From the NCBI GenBank assembly GCA_013180625.2, contig SNVD02010198.1:62001-126000 (forward strand): a DNA stretch of 64,000 bases. Direction: 5' to 3'. Below are positions 48,499 through 59,167 of the stretch, piece by piece. The notes under the pieces are model-generated. The model searched no databases. It had not been told where the DNA came from and saw only the letters and a program-made list of their open reading frames with translations. The translations under genes and the position numbers were made by a program. Numbering within the stretch: position 1 is the stretch's first letter; each line of letters begins with the position of its first letter. This DNA comes from Boswellia sacra. Taxonomy: Eukaryota > Streptophyta > Magnoliopsida > Sapindales > Burseraceae.

Positions 48499-49053
48499 CT
48501 ATGAGTCGGGGATTTGCTTCCCATCCAGTTTTCTTATAAACTGGCAAACAGGGTCGTTTTTAGTCAGATTCCCTAGACTATGATGCTGCAATTCATCACG
48601 AAATTGTGTCCATAGATTAAGCAATTCACGCTGAACAAGTCCACAAGAATGTGACTCAAGAGTTAATAAAACATTATCCAGCGACTCATTACTCAAACCA
48701 TTCTTAATAAATGAAAGTTTATCTTCTCTATTCCTGGACACAAAACCTAATGAACGACAAGTCTGGTTACAATTCCATCTAGCACATTTATAACATACTT
48801 GTAACCTTTTCGCTCTTCGCCTCTTGGCGTAGTAGCTCTTTCCTAGACCAGGCATGTATTTTGCGAGATTAATGTCCGGCTCACCGGACAATCTCACCTT
48901 GGCTTCGATAAGCCATCGGATATCAGCAGGCACATTTAGGAGCATCAACGCCCAAAGTCTAGTCATTCGTACTTTATAAATTTTAAACACAGCATTTTGA
49001 GGAAGTGAAGGGAAATATTTACGAAGGTTCGATAGAAAGATATCGGCATCCAT
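48499..49053 (-). CDS. Unrecognised 184-codon ORF in the Athila-type element
   Basis: An open frame without stops. I take the Met at 49053 (MDADIFLSNLRKYFPSLPQN) as start; the frame continues upstream to 49290 with a hydrophobic stretch (MFAIVLLSLLCVFSFVFALF) that may be chance or a membrane anchor. Visible features: a Trp/Leu-rich segment RLWALMLLNVPADIRWLIEA, a basic YYAKRRRAKRLQ, and a Cys cluster CYKCARWNCNQTC (CX2CX4CX3C) that could bind zinc. The C-terminal half is charged and helical-looking, with no repeats. Codon-like composition and lack of stops over 555 bp favour a real or recently real protein. I do not recognise the family; it is not a known gag/pol domain, so it may be another captured host gene. 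Confidence 0.65.
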   Translation of the reverse strand: MDADIFLSNLRKYFPSLPQNAVFKIYKVRMTRLWALMLLNVPADIRWLIEAKVRLSGEPDINLAKYMPGLGKSYYAKRRRAKRLQVCYKCARWNCNQTCRSLGFVSRNREDKLSFIKNGLSNESLDNVLLTLESHSCGLVQRELLNLWTQFRDELQHHSLGNLTKNDPVCQFIRKLDGKQIPDS

Positions 49054-49485
49054 TGAAGAGGAGAAAAGAAGAGATATTACCGATAATGCGATCGGGTTTG
49101 TTTTTCTCCAAGATATGCACGTTTCAAACCTTTGGCGAATGACTTCAACTTTCGTTTGGATGTTTCCACAAGCTGCTGCACAAATGAGCTCAAAGCACAG
49201 AGTAATCAAATTAAACAAAAGAAAGGAAAAGAAAAGAGCAAAAACGAAACTAAAGACACATAAAAGAGATAACAACACAATAGCAAACAAAAGTCAAAAA
49301 CAAGTAAAAAATATAAAAACAAATGAGACAGATGGCAAAGAGAGATAAAACCTGATCAATTTGATGGCCTACGGAAGGAATCTCCTTGAGACACAAAAAT
49401 CAATCATTATTACCTCATTTTATTTTTCTTTTCTTCTTTTCAAAAACATTGGGTTGCCTCCCAATAAGCGCTTGGTTTAACGTCC

Positions 49486-51480
49486 TCAGCCCGACGTTGG
49501 TTCCATCATGGGAGGATCCAATCTTCGCTGTGCTTCTCTAGTGGGCTTGGATCCTTTTTTCCACAAGAAATGGTGCATGCATATGGCTGGGCCTTGGATG
49601 TGAGCACTTGCCCACCCAATAGCCGTTTTGTGATCTCTAAGTACATGGACGAGTTTCACTTCTTGTATTGGTGCAAGGCCCATTTCTATTATAATTGACA
49701 AAGTACCGTTCTCACCCAAGAATCCATGATTCAAATGATCTGGAAGTGACTTAAGCTCCACGGTATTGGCCTTCATCACAGAAGAGAGAAGTTTCACATT
49801 AGATAAAGGAAATTGAATGCATGAAACATCATACCTATTTGTGGTTATGGCTATGGTCTCATCTAAGAATGCCACAGCTTCCTCCATTTCTTTGGACACT
49901 TGTATCAAAATTCCTGACTCATTGGAATTTTCTATCCCTATATGCTCACTAATAGCTACATCCAATCCATTCTTGCGAGTTAACTCAAAATATTGTTGTG
50001 GCAAAGAATCAACAACGTCAACTGCAAAAACAGAATGTAAGTCACTAGAGTACCTCATTGCCTCAAAAATATTGAAACATATCACCTTGCCATCAAACTC
50101 TATGATGAGAGTGCCATCATGAACATTAATCTTAGTTCTAACAGTTCTCGAGAATGGTCTCCCAAAAAGAATCGAAGTTGGATTAGGAGATGTCTCATCC
50201 TCTATTTCAAGGACATAGAATTTTGCTGGGAAAATCAATTGGTTCACCTGCACAAGCACATCTTCCACAACTCTTTTGGGATATGCATTAAAATGATCAG
50301 CAAGTTGAATGGTAATACTAGTTTTCGCAAAAGGTCCAAGATCTAAAGAAGCATAAATAGAATATGGCATGACATTAATAGATGCTTCTAAATCTAACAT
50401 AGCTCTTTCAAACTTGGTTTTACCAATGGTGCATGGAATGGTGATCGTACCTGGATTACTGCATTTCGGAGGAATTTTTCTTTGTTGTACAGTTGAAACA
50501 TTTTCCTCCACACTTACTTTCTCATTCCCTTTTAACTTTCTCTTGCTGGTGCATAACTCTTTGAGACATTTTGTATAACAATGCACTTGCTCAGTAGCAT
50601 CCAGAAGTGGTATATTTATCTCGATTTTACGAGAAGTTTCCAGGATTTCTTGTTCTTGTTCCTCCTTCGATTTTGCAAATCTACTAGGAAAAAGTGGAGG
50701 AGAAACATATGAAGGAATGGGACTTATAGGATTTACCTGAGAAGTGGTGTCATCTCCTTCATCAGTTTGTGATTTCTTTGGCAGGACATCTAATTGCTCT
50801 TCATTTTGCAAAGTTATCGCACAAGAATTCTCTCTTGGATTGATCACCGTTTGACAAGATAATTCTTCTGAGCCTTGGCCCTCGAATTTGCTCATGCTAG
50901 TAGCCAATTGTCCCATTTGATTTGCCAGGTTTTGGATACTTGCCCCAGTTTCCTGCTGGAATTGCATTGTGTTAGTGGCAAGTGCATTAACAATATCTTC
51001 GAGAGACATACCTGAGTTTTGCGAAGCTGGTTGCGGTGCTGGATGTGGCATTGGTGGTGGTTGCATTTGAAATGTTTGCTGCACTCTAGGTTGATTGAAA
51101 CCTTGTAGCCGATTTGGCATCACATTTGGAGTGATTGGTTGATGATTCCAGTAACTGAAATTATGTTGATCTTCCCATCCAGCATTGTAAGTGCTAGAGA
51201 AAGGATCATACCATTGCCTCGTTTGTCCTGGAAATCCACCCATGGCATTGGCTTGTTCCATATATTCTTCTTGTAAAGTTGGATACATGTCGATTGGATG
51301 CTCCATCGTAGAATATATCCCACATTCATAAGATTTTTGCATATCTCCTACAGCCATGTTTTCCACAAGAGAGGTTAGCTCAGAAAGTTGTTGTTCAATG
51401 TTCGGAGTGCTTACCTCATTTACTCTCCATGGTACTTGTGGCTCAAATCCGCTACTGAATTGATAGAAGTTTACCGCCAT
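49486..51480 (-). CDS. Athila-type gag C-terminus, protease and RT start (truncated polyprotein)
   Basis: One open frame of 664 codons from the Met at 51480 (12 more if the first Met at 51516 is used), only about 90 bp after the primer site. The usual N-terminal gag core is absent: the frame begins in the post-core linker, with a broken knuckle (YECGIYSTMEHPIDMYP), then a Pro/Gln-rich stretch (QMQPPPMPHPAPQPASQN). The protease follows: TIPCTIGKTKFERAMLDLEA, SINVMPYSIYASLDLG and SILFGRPFSRT. The active-site triplet reads DLE, not DLG. The end carries the start of RT (LRDHKTAIGWASAHIQGPAI, then REAQRRLDPPMM) and stops five residues on. Palm, RNase H and integrase are cut out precisely up to the post-pol motif. 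Long open frame suggests recent activity or trans-complementation of the element. Confidence 0.88.
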   Translation of the reverse strand: MAVNFYQFSSGFEPQVPWRVNEVSTPNIEQQLSELTSLVENMAVGDMQKSYECGIYSTMEHPIDMYPTLQEEYMEQANAMGGFPGQTRQWYDPFSSTYNAGWEDQHNFSYWNHQPITPNVMPNRLQGFNQPRVQQTFQMQPPPMPHPAPQPASQNSGMSLEDIVNALATNTMQFQQETGASIQNLANQMGQLATSMSKFEGQGSEELSCQTVINPRENSCAITLQNEEQLDVLPKKSQTDEGDDTTSQVNPISPIPSYVSPPLFPSRFAKSKEEQEQEILETSRKIEINIPLLDATEQVHCYTKCLKELCTSKRKLKGNEKVSVEENVSTVQQRKIPPKCSNPGTITIPCTIGKTKFERAMLDLEASINVMPYSIYASLDLGPFAKTSITIQLADHFNAYPKRVVEDVLVQVNQLIFPAKFYVLEIEDETSPNPTSILFGRPFSRTVRTKINVHDGTLIIEFDGKVICFNIFEAMRYSSDLHSVFAVDVVDSLPQQYFELTRKNGLDVAISEHIGIENSNESGILIQVSKEMEEAVAFLDETIAITTNRYDVSCIQFPLSNVKLLSSVMKANTVELKSLPDHLNHGFLGENGTLSIIIEMGLAPIQEVKLVHVLRDHKTAIGWASAHIQGPAICMHHFLWKKGSKPTREAQRRLDPPMMEPTSG

Positions 51481-51570
51481 GTTGTCTAAACACAAACAAT
51501 CAGAAAAGAAAAACAAACAAAAATGAGAATTAACAATAAAAACAAAACAACAAATCGATTAGAAAATCAA

Positions 51571-51588
51571 TCCCCGGCAACGGCGCCA
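51571..51588 (-). other. Primer binding site of the Athila-type element
   Basis: Minus strand TGGCGCCGTTGCCGGGGA, six bases after the LTR end. This is the standard Athila-lineage primer site. Confidence 0.97.
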
Positions 51589-51594
51589 AAAACT

Positions 51595-53018
51595 TGATGC
51601 GTTCGAAACTAGCAAGTATACTAGTCGCACAAGTAATAAAGTGATGAGTGAGATATCGTTCCCACGAGGATTGATTCTAATTAAATTTGTTATTTTTCAG
51701 CAACAATAAACTAAATATGGGGGGTTTTGTTGAATGATTAATTAAACTGAATACGAAGGCAAATAAAGAATAACACAACACAATATTAAATGAATTGAAA
51801 ATTCAATGAGAGACACTTGGTTAAGGGTTCTTTCTCTGCCACAAGATATGAATTTGTGAATTAACATAGAATTGTAATCCAATTACAGCATTGAAGTTAT
51901 CAACCGTAGATAACAACAAGCTCTGTTATCCCAATCTTTCCTTACTTTGTTGTTAAATAAAACAAGCTCTTTATTTAATCTCTATCCATTAAACAACCTA
52001 GAACAAGCTCTCTAAGTTTAATTCAATGAAGCATTACGATGAGAAAGATAGGTTGATCTAAGCAATAATCACACAAGTTCGGATTATTTAACCTAGGTTG
52101 TATTTTCCAATTGCAATCTCTGATCACAATTTTGCTACTAATGATTGGAAATTCATGACAATTACGGATCAAGATTTCTAATCTAGCAATAGACAACAAC
52201 AGATTATATTCAGTTGGCCATTCCAAATACAATCAGTAAGCAATCATAAGCATTAGATATGGGAAAATACAAGCAACTTCAATTAGAGAATTGGATAACA
52301 ATTTCTTACACAATCAACTCACAAAATCCATATCAAGGGCTTTGAAATCACCCTCAACCAATTCAGATTTAGTTACACATATTCAATCAGAATAACAAAT
52401 ACAATACAGAGAAATTCCAGAATTGAAAAGGAAAGAAAGAACTTAGCAAATTCTTTGAAAATCTTCTTTGTAGATGAATCTTCTTGGAATTGTAGTTCCT
52501 CCTCTTTCAAAATCTTCTTTCTCCTTCAAGAACTCCAAGGGATGAGAGAAATCCAGAAATGCAGCCTCCTCCCACGTTTTCCCCTCTTCAAGTTATGAAA
52601 ATAAAACCCTAAAATGTGTTTAAATACTCTGCTACAGTAACGTGCTACAGTGTCCCGTATTATACATGCTACAGTGATGTGTGGAATTACATTTCTACAC
52701 TTCTCACACTGTTTTGATTACAACTTTCGGTACACTGAATGGATTCATAAACCGTAAATTTCTCCAAAAAGTAGACTTCGAGAGCTTTTCAACGGTATAT
52801 GATATGTCATCGGGTTCATTGTATATCAATACAATTAAATCCGAGAAGATGGTTGACTAGCAGAGGTGAAAATGAAGGGTTTTACTCCATTTTTGTGCAA
52901 GTTGCTCCAAAACTCCTACAAACATCAAAACCACACAAAAACATAAAAATACCAAGGAATATAGCAAAGAAACATGGACGAATTGATATGAAAATGATAT
53001 ATAAATAGACACTTATCA
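51595..53018 (-). repeat. 5' LTR of the Athila-type element
   Basis: 1424 bp, intact at the place where the 3' LTR carries the Tn5-end block. Ends GACACTTATCA, followed by the duplication CTAAA. Confidence 0.95.
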
Positions 53019-54293
53019 CTAAACATGGTATTCATAAAATCAATTAATTAATTAGGATTCAATACAAAGCCATAATCTAGAATTATGGCACTTCTACCTA
53101 GATTTGTATTTCTTATCATGGTAATTCTACCTAAACATGGCATTTCTAGCCTAATTTAACCAACCAATATCAATAATGGCACCTAATTCAATCACTCAAG
53201 GGTAAACACGATAATCCTTACCTTTTTTTATGCTATTTTCTAGCATGCTTTAAAAATCATAAGTCTTCCTAAAATGATTCTAATCATGAGCTCCTAAACA
53301 TGATTCTAAGGCATCCGCAAAGAAAATAAACTCTTAAAAATGTTTCTAATATAGGAGCCAAAGATAACTTATCTTGACACGTATTTCCATCTTGCAAAAC
53401 AGATGATGGTTAAAACAATTCATGATAACCTTAAACATGCTCCTCAACATTAAAACAAATCCTAGCCATGCTTATTCTAAGCATAAATAAACCTAAACAT
53501 GTTCAATTCTAAGCAAGAAAAATAAAGAAGAAAAAAAGAGGAAAAAGAGAGGATTGCTCTCAAGATGTACTCTTTCTGGGTTTAGAATAATAGAACGCTT
53601 GAAAAACCTTTAAACTTAAAAAGACTTCTTGAATTCTTAAGTGTGTCTTCAAGAGGGAGAAGAGAGGATTTCAATGTGAATGAAAGTGAGCCATTTGGGT
53701 TGGTGGGGGGGTGGGCACGGGCGGGCGCATTGGTGGGTGGTGGGTGGTTGAGGTGTGGTCGTAGGGATGGGTGGAGTGGGTTTATATAGTTGAAGGTTGA
53801 ATTGAAAAAATGAAGAAAAATCAAAATAGGAAGGTGTTTAACAAAATTTTTCAAAAATGAGGGGAGGGTAGTCGGCCAACTATATGAGGACTGTTGGCCG
53901 ATAATGGTGGACAATCGACTGGTGGTAAGATAGCCGGCTGGCTGTCCTACAACTACCGGTCGGTGATAGCAGACCAAACCCTTTTGTTTCTCATTTTTTC
54001 AATGTAGTCCTCCTTCAACCTTTGTCTATTCAATCACATGTAACTCTTCAAATTCAACTCTGATTTGTGATCTATAAAAGTCTATGAAAACTAGACATCC
54101 GTAACTTCGCAACAGTGTATGACTCATCATTAGATTCCTGCTGGATTAATTTTTGTGCTTTTTTAAATTCAATTGTTAGTGTTCTAAGCTTTTGATTGAT
54201 TTTTCCTCAACTCTCTTCTTTTTGCTTCCAAGGGTATTTTTGTCATTTTTTACTCTTCATTCATTATCGAGCCTCAAAAATCAAGTGTCTACA

Positions 54294-56060
54294 AATATAT
54301 TACAGATTATTTTGGGCCACTCCATATACATTTTACCATCCCACGTATCATATAGTTATATTTAAAGGTTTTATAGTCATTGATAAGGGTGTATGTTTGT
54401 TTTTACAAAAAATAAATCCAATTACTTATGTTCTAAATGATCATATGCTCTAAGGAAAGAAGACATTGAATGAAAACTTTAAAGACCATGTGATGGTAAA
54501 GGCTATGTATAGTGGAAAGAAAGTCTTAACACTATCTATAAAAAGCTCAAAGTCATAAATGGGTCCTTAAAGCAAGTATACCTTCACATTCTAATGATTA
54601 TTTAACTCTAAAGAATGAAGAATACTATGCAAAATGAGAGAAAGCAAATGCAATAACCAAGTTATATATTTACTTCTTTGAACCAAGTGTTGGAATTGAA
54701 GTTTTTATCCGGCTAATGCAAAAAAAATATCATTCTTCACTGCAAGGGTTGTTTAGTGAGGCAAAATTGATATGGTATTGAATTCTTTATCTTGTTCTTT
54801 ATTTTGAATTAAAAAAGACTTTGAGAAAGAATTAATAATTCTCTCAAAAGCCCAATCAAGAAGGATACCAAGGATGTTAAAACCAAAGTCTAGTGTTCTT
54901 CTAGTTTAAAACCTCAAGGGTAGGGTCTATAAGAACATATATGGAAAGTTTTTAAAATTAGTAGCAGGGGATACAAAGAATAAAACCCAAGCAATTGGAA
55001 AATGTTTCCATATGGAGTTATAAGGGTATTTGAAAGGAGGTTGCATAGCATATAATGCTTGTTCAAGCAATATATTTTCTAAAAATATTATTTGTAGAAT
55101 ATTCCATTAATTATTGAATTATGGATATTGACCATGTATATAATTCTTTGTAAAGGCTAATTAGGACTCGACTTTTAAATGAAGGTGAGCTAGGCTTAAG
55201 GCTTATATATGAAGCATTGGTGTCTGTATTTATTGTTAGAGAGCTGCATATTTTGATATTTTAGTTTTTGGATAATTGTTATATTACAAATATTGTGTAT
55301 GAAATTTTGAATTTTGGATACATATTTAATAAAATTATGGTTATTTGCCTTCTTTTAACAAGTTTGTTATTAGAAAGAATAAAGAATTATTTTTTTTTGG
55401 ATCTGTACATAACAATTTATAAATGATGAAAACAATAATGAAATCAATAAAAGGCACCAAGTTGAATAAAGAAAGGGTATAGATTGTCTGACACTAATCA
55501 GACCTATCTTTGACATTTTTTATTCGGCCATCTTATTAAAAAGGATTCGTAGGTTAAGGATAGGCATTAAACTCATTAGAGGTCGAGCTTATACCAACCT
55601 ATGAATTAAACATAGTAAGAAAGGCTTTCCAAGAAGCCATTTTAAAGCTAAAGGAAGTAGAGCTAAGGTTGTACTGATTTGGTACATAAAAGATGTTTAT
55701 GCACTAATTAGTGTTAATACAAGAGGCATATGTGAGTATTTCATAAGATGATTACTCATTATAAGTATATTTACCTAATGAATCATAAATCTAGAAATTT
55801 TGAAGAGATCAAAAGGTAAATGATTAATGTTGAAAGATTTAGGTAAATATGTAAGATAACTACAATCAAATCGTAGTAGTGAATACCTTTTATGACAATG
55901 GAATACTATTTTAATTCACTAAAGTAACAAGAAGAAGGAATATAACTCTTTTGAATATAGTTTGATCTATGTATCCTATTCAAAAATATCCACTCATATT
56001 TAGGAAACCCTAAGAGGTACAAAATGATAGTGCTTGTATAGTTAATCTGATATGAAAGTA
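54294..56060 (+). pseudogene. Copia-2 gag, GAG-pre-integrase and integrase remnants
   Basis: No long frame remains, but the DNA aligns along its length with the reverse complement of Copia-1 7672-5600. Landmarks: ATAGTCATTGATAAGGGT near 54372 (Copia-1 about 7595), CATTGGTGTCTGTATTTATT near 55216 (about 6590), TTATTAGAAAGAATAAAGAA near 55370 (about 6415), ATTGTCTGACACTAATCAGA near 55483 (about 6290), and the pre-integrase end GAGGTCGAGCTTATACC. The integrase catalytic part is shortened by a deletion around 55750-55950. Confidence 0.75.
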
Positions 56061-56099
56061 TTTTGTAGTATGACTGCAATTCACTTAAAGGTTGACTAC

Positions 56100-57837
56100 A
56101 TGAAGAATTATAAGCTTTTAAGCAAATTTATTCTACAAGAGATGTCTAAAGAAACTAAGATGGATTCTATCAATGATAATAGTTTTAGAGGTTTGAGATC
56201 TACTTTCAAGACAAAACAAACAAAAGATCTAGTTATATAACCTCCTATGATGCCTTGATATAGTAGGAGAATTGTAAGACAACCTTCTATAATACGTCAA
56301 TGTAATGTTAGAATTGTAAGACAACCTCCTATGGTACCTCGATGTAGCAGGAGGAAGAAGTATCACTAGATATAAATGAATATGATCTTGCTACTTATGA
56401 AGAAGTGGTGTATGATGTTGATACTAAGAATTGCAAAAGTTATAGAATCAAAAATAGAATATATGTATTTCACTTATTTTTGGGAACTTGTAGATACACT
56501 TGATGAGATTAAACCCAAAGGTTGCAAGTGGGTCTACAAAAGAAAAAGAGAAGTTGTTGAAAAGGTAGAGACCTTTAAGGCAAAGCTGGTTATATCTAAA
56601 TAGAAGATATCATTTATGATGAGACCATCTTGCCAGTAGCTATGCTGAAATCAATTCAAATTCTTTAGTCCATTTCTGCTCATTATGATTTTGAGATTTG
56701 GCAAATAGACATCAAGACACCATCTTGAATGGAAATCTTGACGAGAGCATCTATATGGTGCAACCAAAAAATTTCATAGCAAAAGACTAAGAGCAAAAGG
56801 TTTACAAATTGAAAAGATCAATTTATGGTTTTAAGCAAGTATCAAGGTCTTGGAACATAAGATTTGATTAGATGATCAAAACTTGTGGTTTGGTTCAGAA
56901 TATAGACGAGCCATGTGTCTACAAATGAAAACAAGACTAGAAGGTTGTGTTTCTCATTTTATACATTGATGATATTCTACTCATTGGGAATGATGTTGGA
57001 GTACTATCATTGATGAAATTTTGGCCGACTGAGCAATTCTAAATGAAAGATTTTGGAAAGGCTAGTTGTGTTCTTGGGATCCAACTAATAACAAATAGGA
57101 ACAACAAGAAACTAACATTGTCTCAGGCTACCTATATATAGAATGTTCTAGCTAAGTTTGCAATGCCAAACTCTAAGAAAGGATTGTTACCTTTCAGACA
57201 TAGAGTTAAACTTTCTACAGAGCAGTCTCCCAAGACTCGTTAAGAAGAGGAAGAAATGAGGTTGATCCCTTATGCCTCCGTTATTAGGAGCCTCATGTAC
57301 GAAATACTTTGTAATCGGCCAGATATTTGTTGTGCAGTGGGAGTAATTAGCATATGACAGTCAAATCCTAATCATGAGCATTGGGTTCCTATGAAACATA
57401 TATTGAAATATCTTCATAGGATGAAGGGATATATTCTTGTGTATTTGGGAGAAATCTAAATCCAATTATATATATAGATTCAGATTTTCAATCTGATATT
57501 GATTCCAAAAGTCAACCTTAGGATCAGTTTTCACTTCAAGCGGGAGGGCCATAATATGGAGGAGTATCAAACAATCCTGTATTGTTGACTCTACCATGGA
57601 GTTAGAATATCTAGTAGCTTGTGCAGTAGCTAAAAGGCAATTTGGCTTCATAAGTTCCCTACGGATTTAGAAGTTGTTCCAAATGGAGAAAGACCATTGC
57701 ACTTTATTATGATAATAGTGGGGTAGCGGCTAATTCTAAGGAATTACAAGACTGGAAAGTATATAGAAAGGAAGTATCACCTCATGCCAGAGATCGTGTC
57801 GTATGGAGATGTGCAAGTATGTCACATCTACTCTAAA
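56100..57837 (+). pseudogene. Copia-2 RT and RNase H, decayed
   Basis: Plus strand fragments: MSKETKMDSINDNSFRGLRS (linker, 56142), LDEIKPKGCKWVYKRKRE (RT start, 56502), QIDIKTPS near 56700, and the catalytic LYIDDILLIGND at about 56960-57000 with the YIDD box kept. Then RSLMYEILCNRPDICCAVG and, near 57600, the RNase H part with ELEYLVACAVAKRQFG. Stops are scattered. Compared with Copia-1 this copy keeps the YxDD box but is no more functional. Confidence 0.82.
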
Positions 57838-57851
57838 GGCAAGTAGGAGAT
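57838..57851 (+). other. Polypurine tract of Copia-2
   Basis: GGCAAGTAGGAGAT directly before the 3' LTR start TGTTAGGAATATGCC. Confidence 0.85.
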
Positions 57852-59167
57852 TGTTAGGAATATGCCTTAAAAATATGAATGTTTTTCTGTAACATGTAAA
57901 CATTCTTATAAATAAAGTGTTGTTATTTATATTTTTTCAAATATGATCATATCAATGACTAGAGGTTCTAGAGCTTGTACATTAATAAAGTTTCTGTATA
58001 CATGAGATATATATGAGAATAGAACTTTATCATAACTCAAAACAAGTTCACAACCTATAAAAAAAAGTTGGGCGCTTTATTTAGACAATGTTGTTATGTT
58101 GTTTGTCTTCAATGGAAAAATGGTGAGTCTCTAGCCATTTGAAGTGCAGACTTTAAGACAAAGACATTTGTGCATTAATGAATGCATTGAACAAGGACCG
58201 TGTATAAATTATCCATTTGATAGAAATATCGTGAGCGAATATGAATTTCTACACCTGAGCATTAAAGGCATCTATACCTTAATCCTGAGTGGGTAGTGTA
58301 CCTCTAGTATACAGGTTATGGTCTTTTACTAGAATAAAAAATGAGATATTAAAGATAAAGGTCAATATCTTAGCTAGTTGGGATTGCAAGATCTGTATAC
58401 TAGTAGACATTATACCATAGATATGGCATTCATGACTATGAAAAGATTGTAGAGTACCACCCTAATGGTTTTACAAGGTTTTAAATGATAAAATCTTAGC
58501 CCAGTGTTTAACGAAGGTTTTTCATTAAACTAAGATTTATTTAATAAATCTTAACTCATTTAAATGGTATTAGATTGGTATCAAAGACTCAAGATGTAAT
58601 TGGAGGGGTAAAGCGATAATTTATACCTAGCTCCAATTATTGATATTTCATAAAGGGTATTTATGTAAACATGTTGCTCAATGGATAAGCTTAAAAAATA
58701 ATTTAATCAGGTTAATTTATTAAGCTTTCTGTAAAGAATATTTAATTCAAGAGTGAAACTTTGAACTTATAGTGGAATGGACGAAAGTTAATAGGTGAGG
58801 CCTACTACAATTATGAGATAATAAGGTATTGGATCAAACTTATTGGAGTTTGTAATTAAATATATCCATCAAAGTCCCTTGGACAGCTGACTAACAAATT
58901 ATCTGAACAAGGCCTGGACTTGAGAACTTGATTATTTAATTTAATTAGTTTTATTGGAGACATGATTTTGTTGACTAACAAATTTAATTAATTTAATTAT
59001 CTGAACAAGATGTATAATTAATTTAACAATCATTTCTGGCTTCCACGAAGGGTAGCGTAGGAAGCCAGACATGATTTTGATTGGATCTAAGTACTAATTA
59101 AATGATCTAAGTACTAGAGACTATTCTGCTGCATTGATTGGATCAAAATCATGTCTGGCTTCCTACG
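57852..59167 (+). repeat. 3' LTR of Copia-2, shortened and rearranged
   Basis: 1316 bp. The first 1.1 kb matches other family LTRs; after about 59035 the normal sequence is replaced by an inverted copy of the right junction, then the last about 75 bp of the LTR. End GGCTTCCTACG (CA changed to CG) followed by the duplication CTACC. Confidence 0.88.

Larger units (their letters stand above)
43818..53018 (-). mobile_element. Athila-type Ty3/gypsy element carrying a LOG gene (non-autonomous)
   Basis: 9201 bp, flanked by a perfect duplication CTAAA (43813-43817 and 53019-53023). LTRs of 1421 and 1424 bp are nearly identical apart from one odd block, so this is among the youngest insertions here. 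The primer site is TGGCGCCGTTGCCGGGGA and the polypurine tract GTGTGGGGGAATT, both Athila-like. Order on the minus strand: truncated gag-protease-RT start (51480-49486), the conserved post-pol motif GCGCTTATTGGGAGGCAACC (49449-49468), unknown ORF (49053-48499), tandem repeat, LOG (47885-47209), long 3' region. It lacks the gag core, the RT palm, RNase H and integrase, so it must have moved with help from a relative. Confidence 0.93.
15880..54293. mobile_element. Tat-lineage Ty3/gypsy cluster (copies A, B, C)
   Basis: Three copies of one gypsy family fill this block: A (plus, 5' LTR to gag), B (minus, gag to integrase), C (minus, near complete with two antisense genes). Family marks: LTR of about 2 kb starting TGTAGACACTTGATTTTTG; primer site TGGCAACTCCACTATGGA or a variant (tRNA-Arg-like, as in Tat/Ogre elements); gag zinc knuckle CX2HX4HX4C; G-patch; a second RNase H; antisense ORFs between pol and 3' LTR. 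Left and right flanks are both Copia-2 but not adjacent parts of it, so there is no simple target duplication. Two later elements sit inside C. Confidence 0.88.
43073..54293 (-). repeat. 5' LTR of gypsy copy C, split by the Athila-type element
   Basis: The LTR parts 43073-43817 and 53024-54293 join across the insertion (after removing one CTAAA) to about 2015 bp. Outer end in minus orientation TGTAGACACTTGATTTTTGA; inner end CCAATTATA beside the primer site. TATA at 53781-53788 on the minus strand. Confidence 0.88.
11777..59167 (+). mobile_element. Copia-2: same copia family, plus strand, nested in Copia-1 LTR
   Basis: The 5' LTR starts TATTAGGAATATGCCC (TG changed to TA) right after CTACC (11772-11776). 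The 3' LTR ends GGCTTCCTACG at 59167, right before CTACC (59168-59172), followed by the missing half of the Copia-1 LTR (CTTCGTGGAATACCAATAAT). This exact 5-bp duplication and the resumption of the host LTR prove the insertion. Internal parts in order: primer site, leader (14427-15879), gypsy cluster, gag and pre-integrase (54294 on), RT and RNase H (to 57837). Coding regions are heavily decayed. Confidence 0.93.

Noticed and set aside
49817..50578. Plus-strand ORFs of 69-101 codons
   Set aside because: Antisense shadows of the Athila-type polyprotein frame.
15875..54298. TSD around the whole gypsy cluster (ATATT against AATAT)
   Set aside because: Not an exact match, AT-rich, and the flanks are non-adjacent parts of Copia-2.
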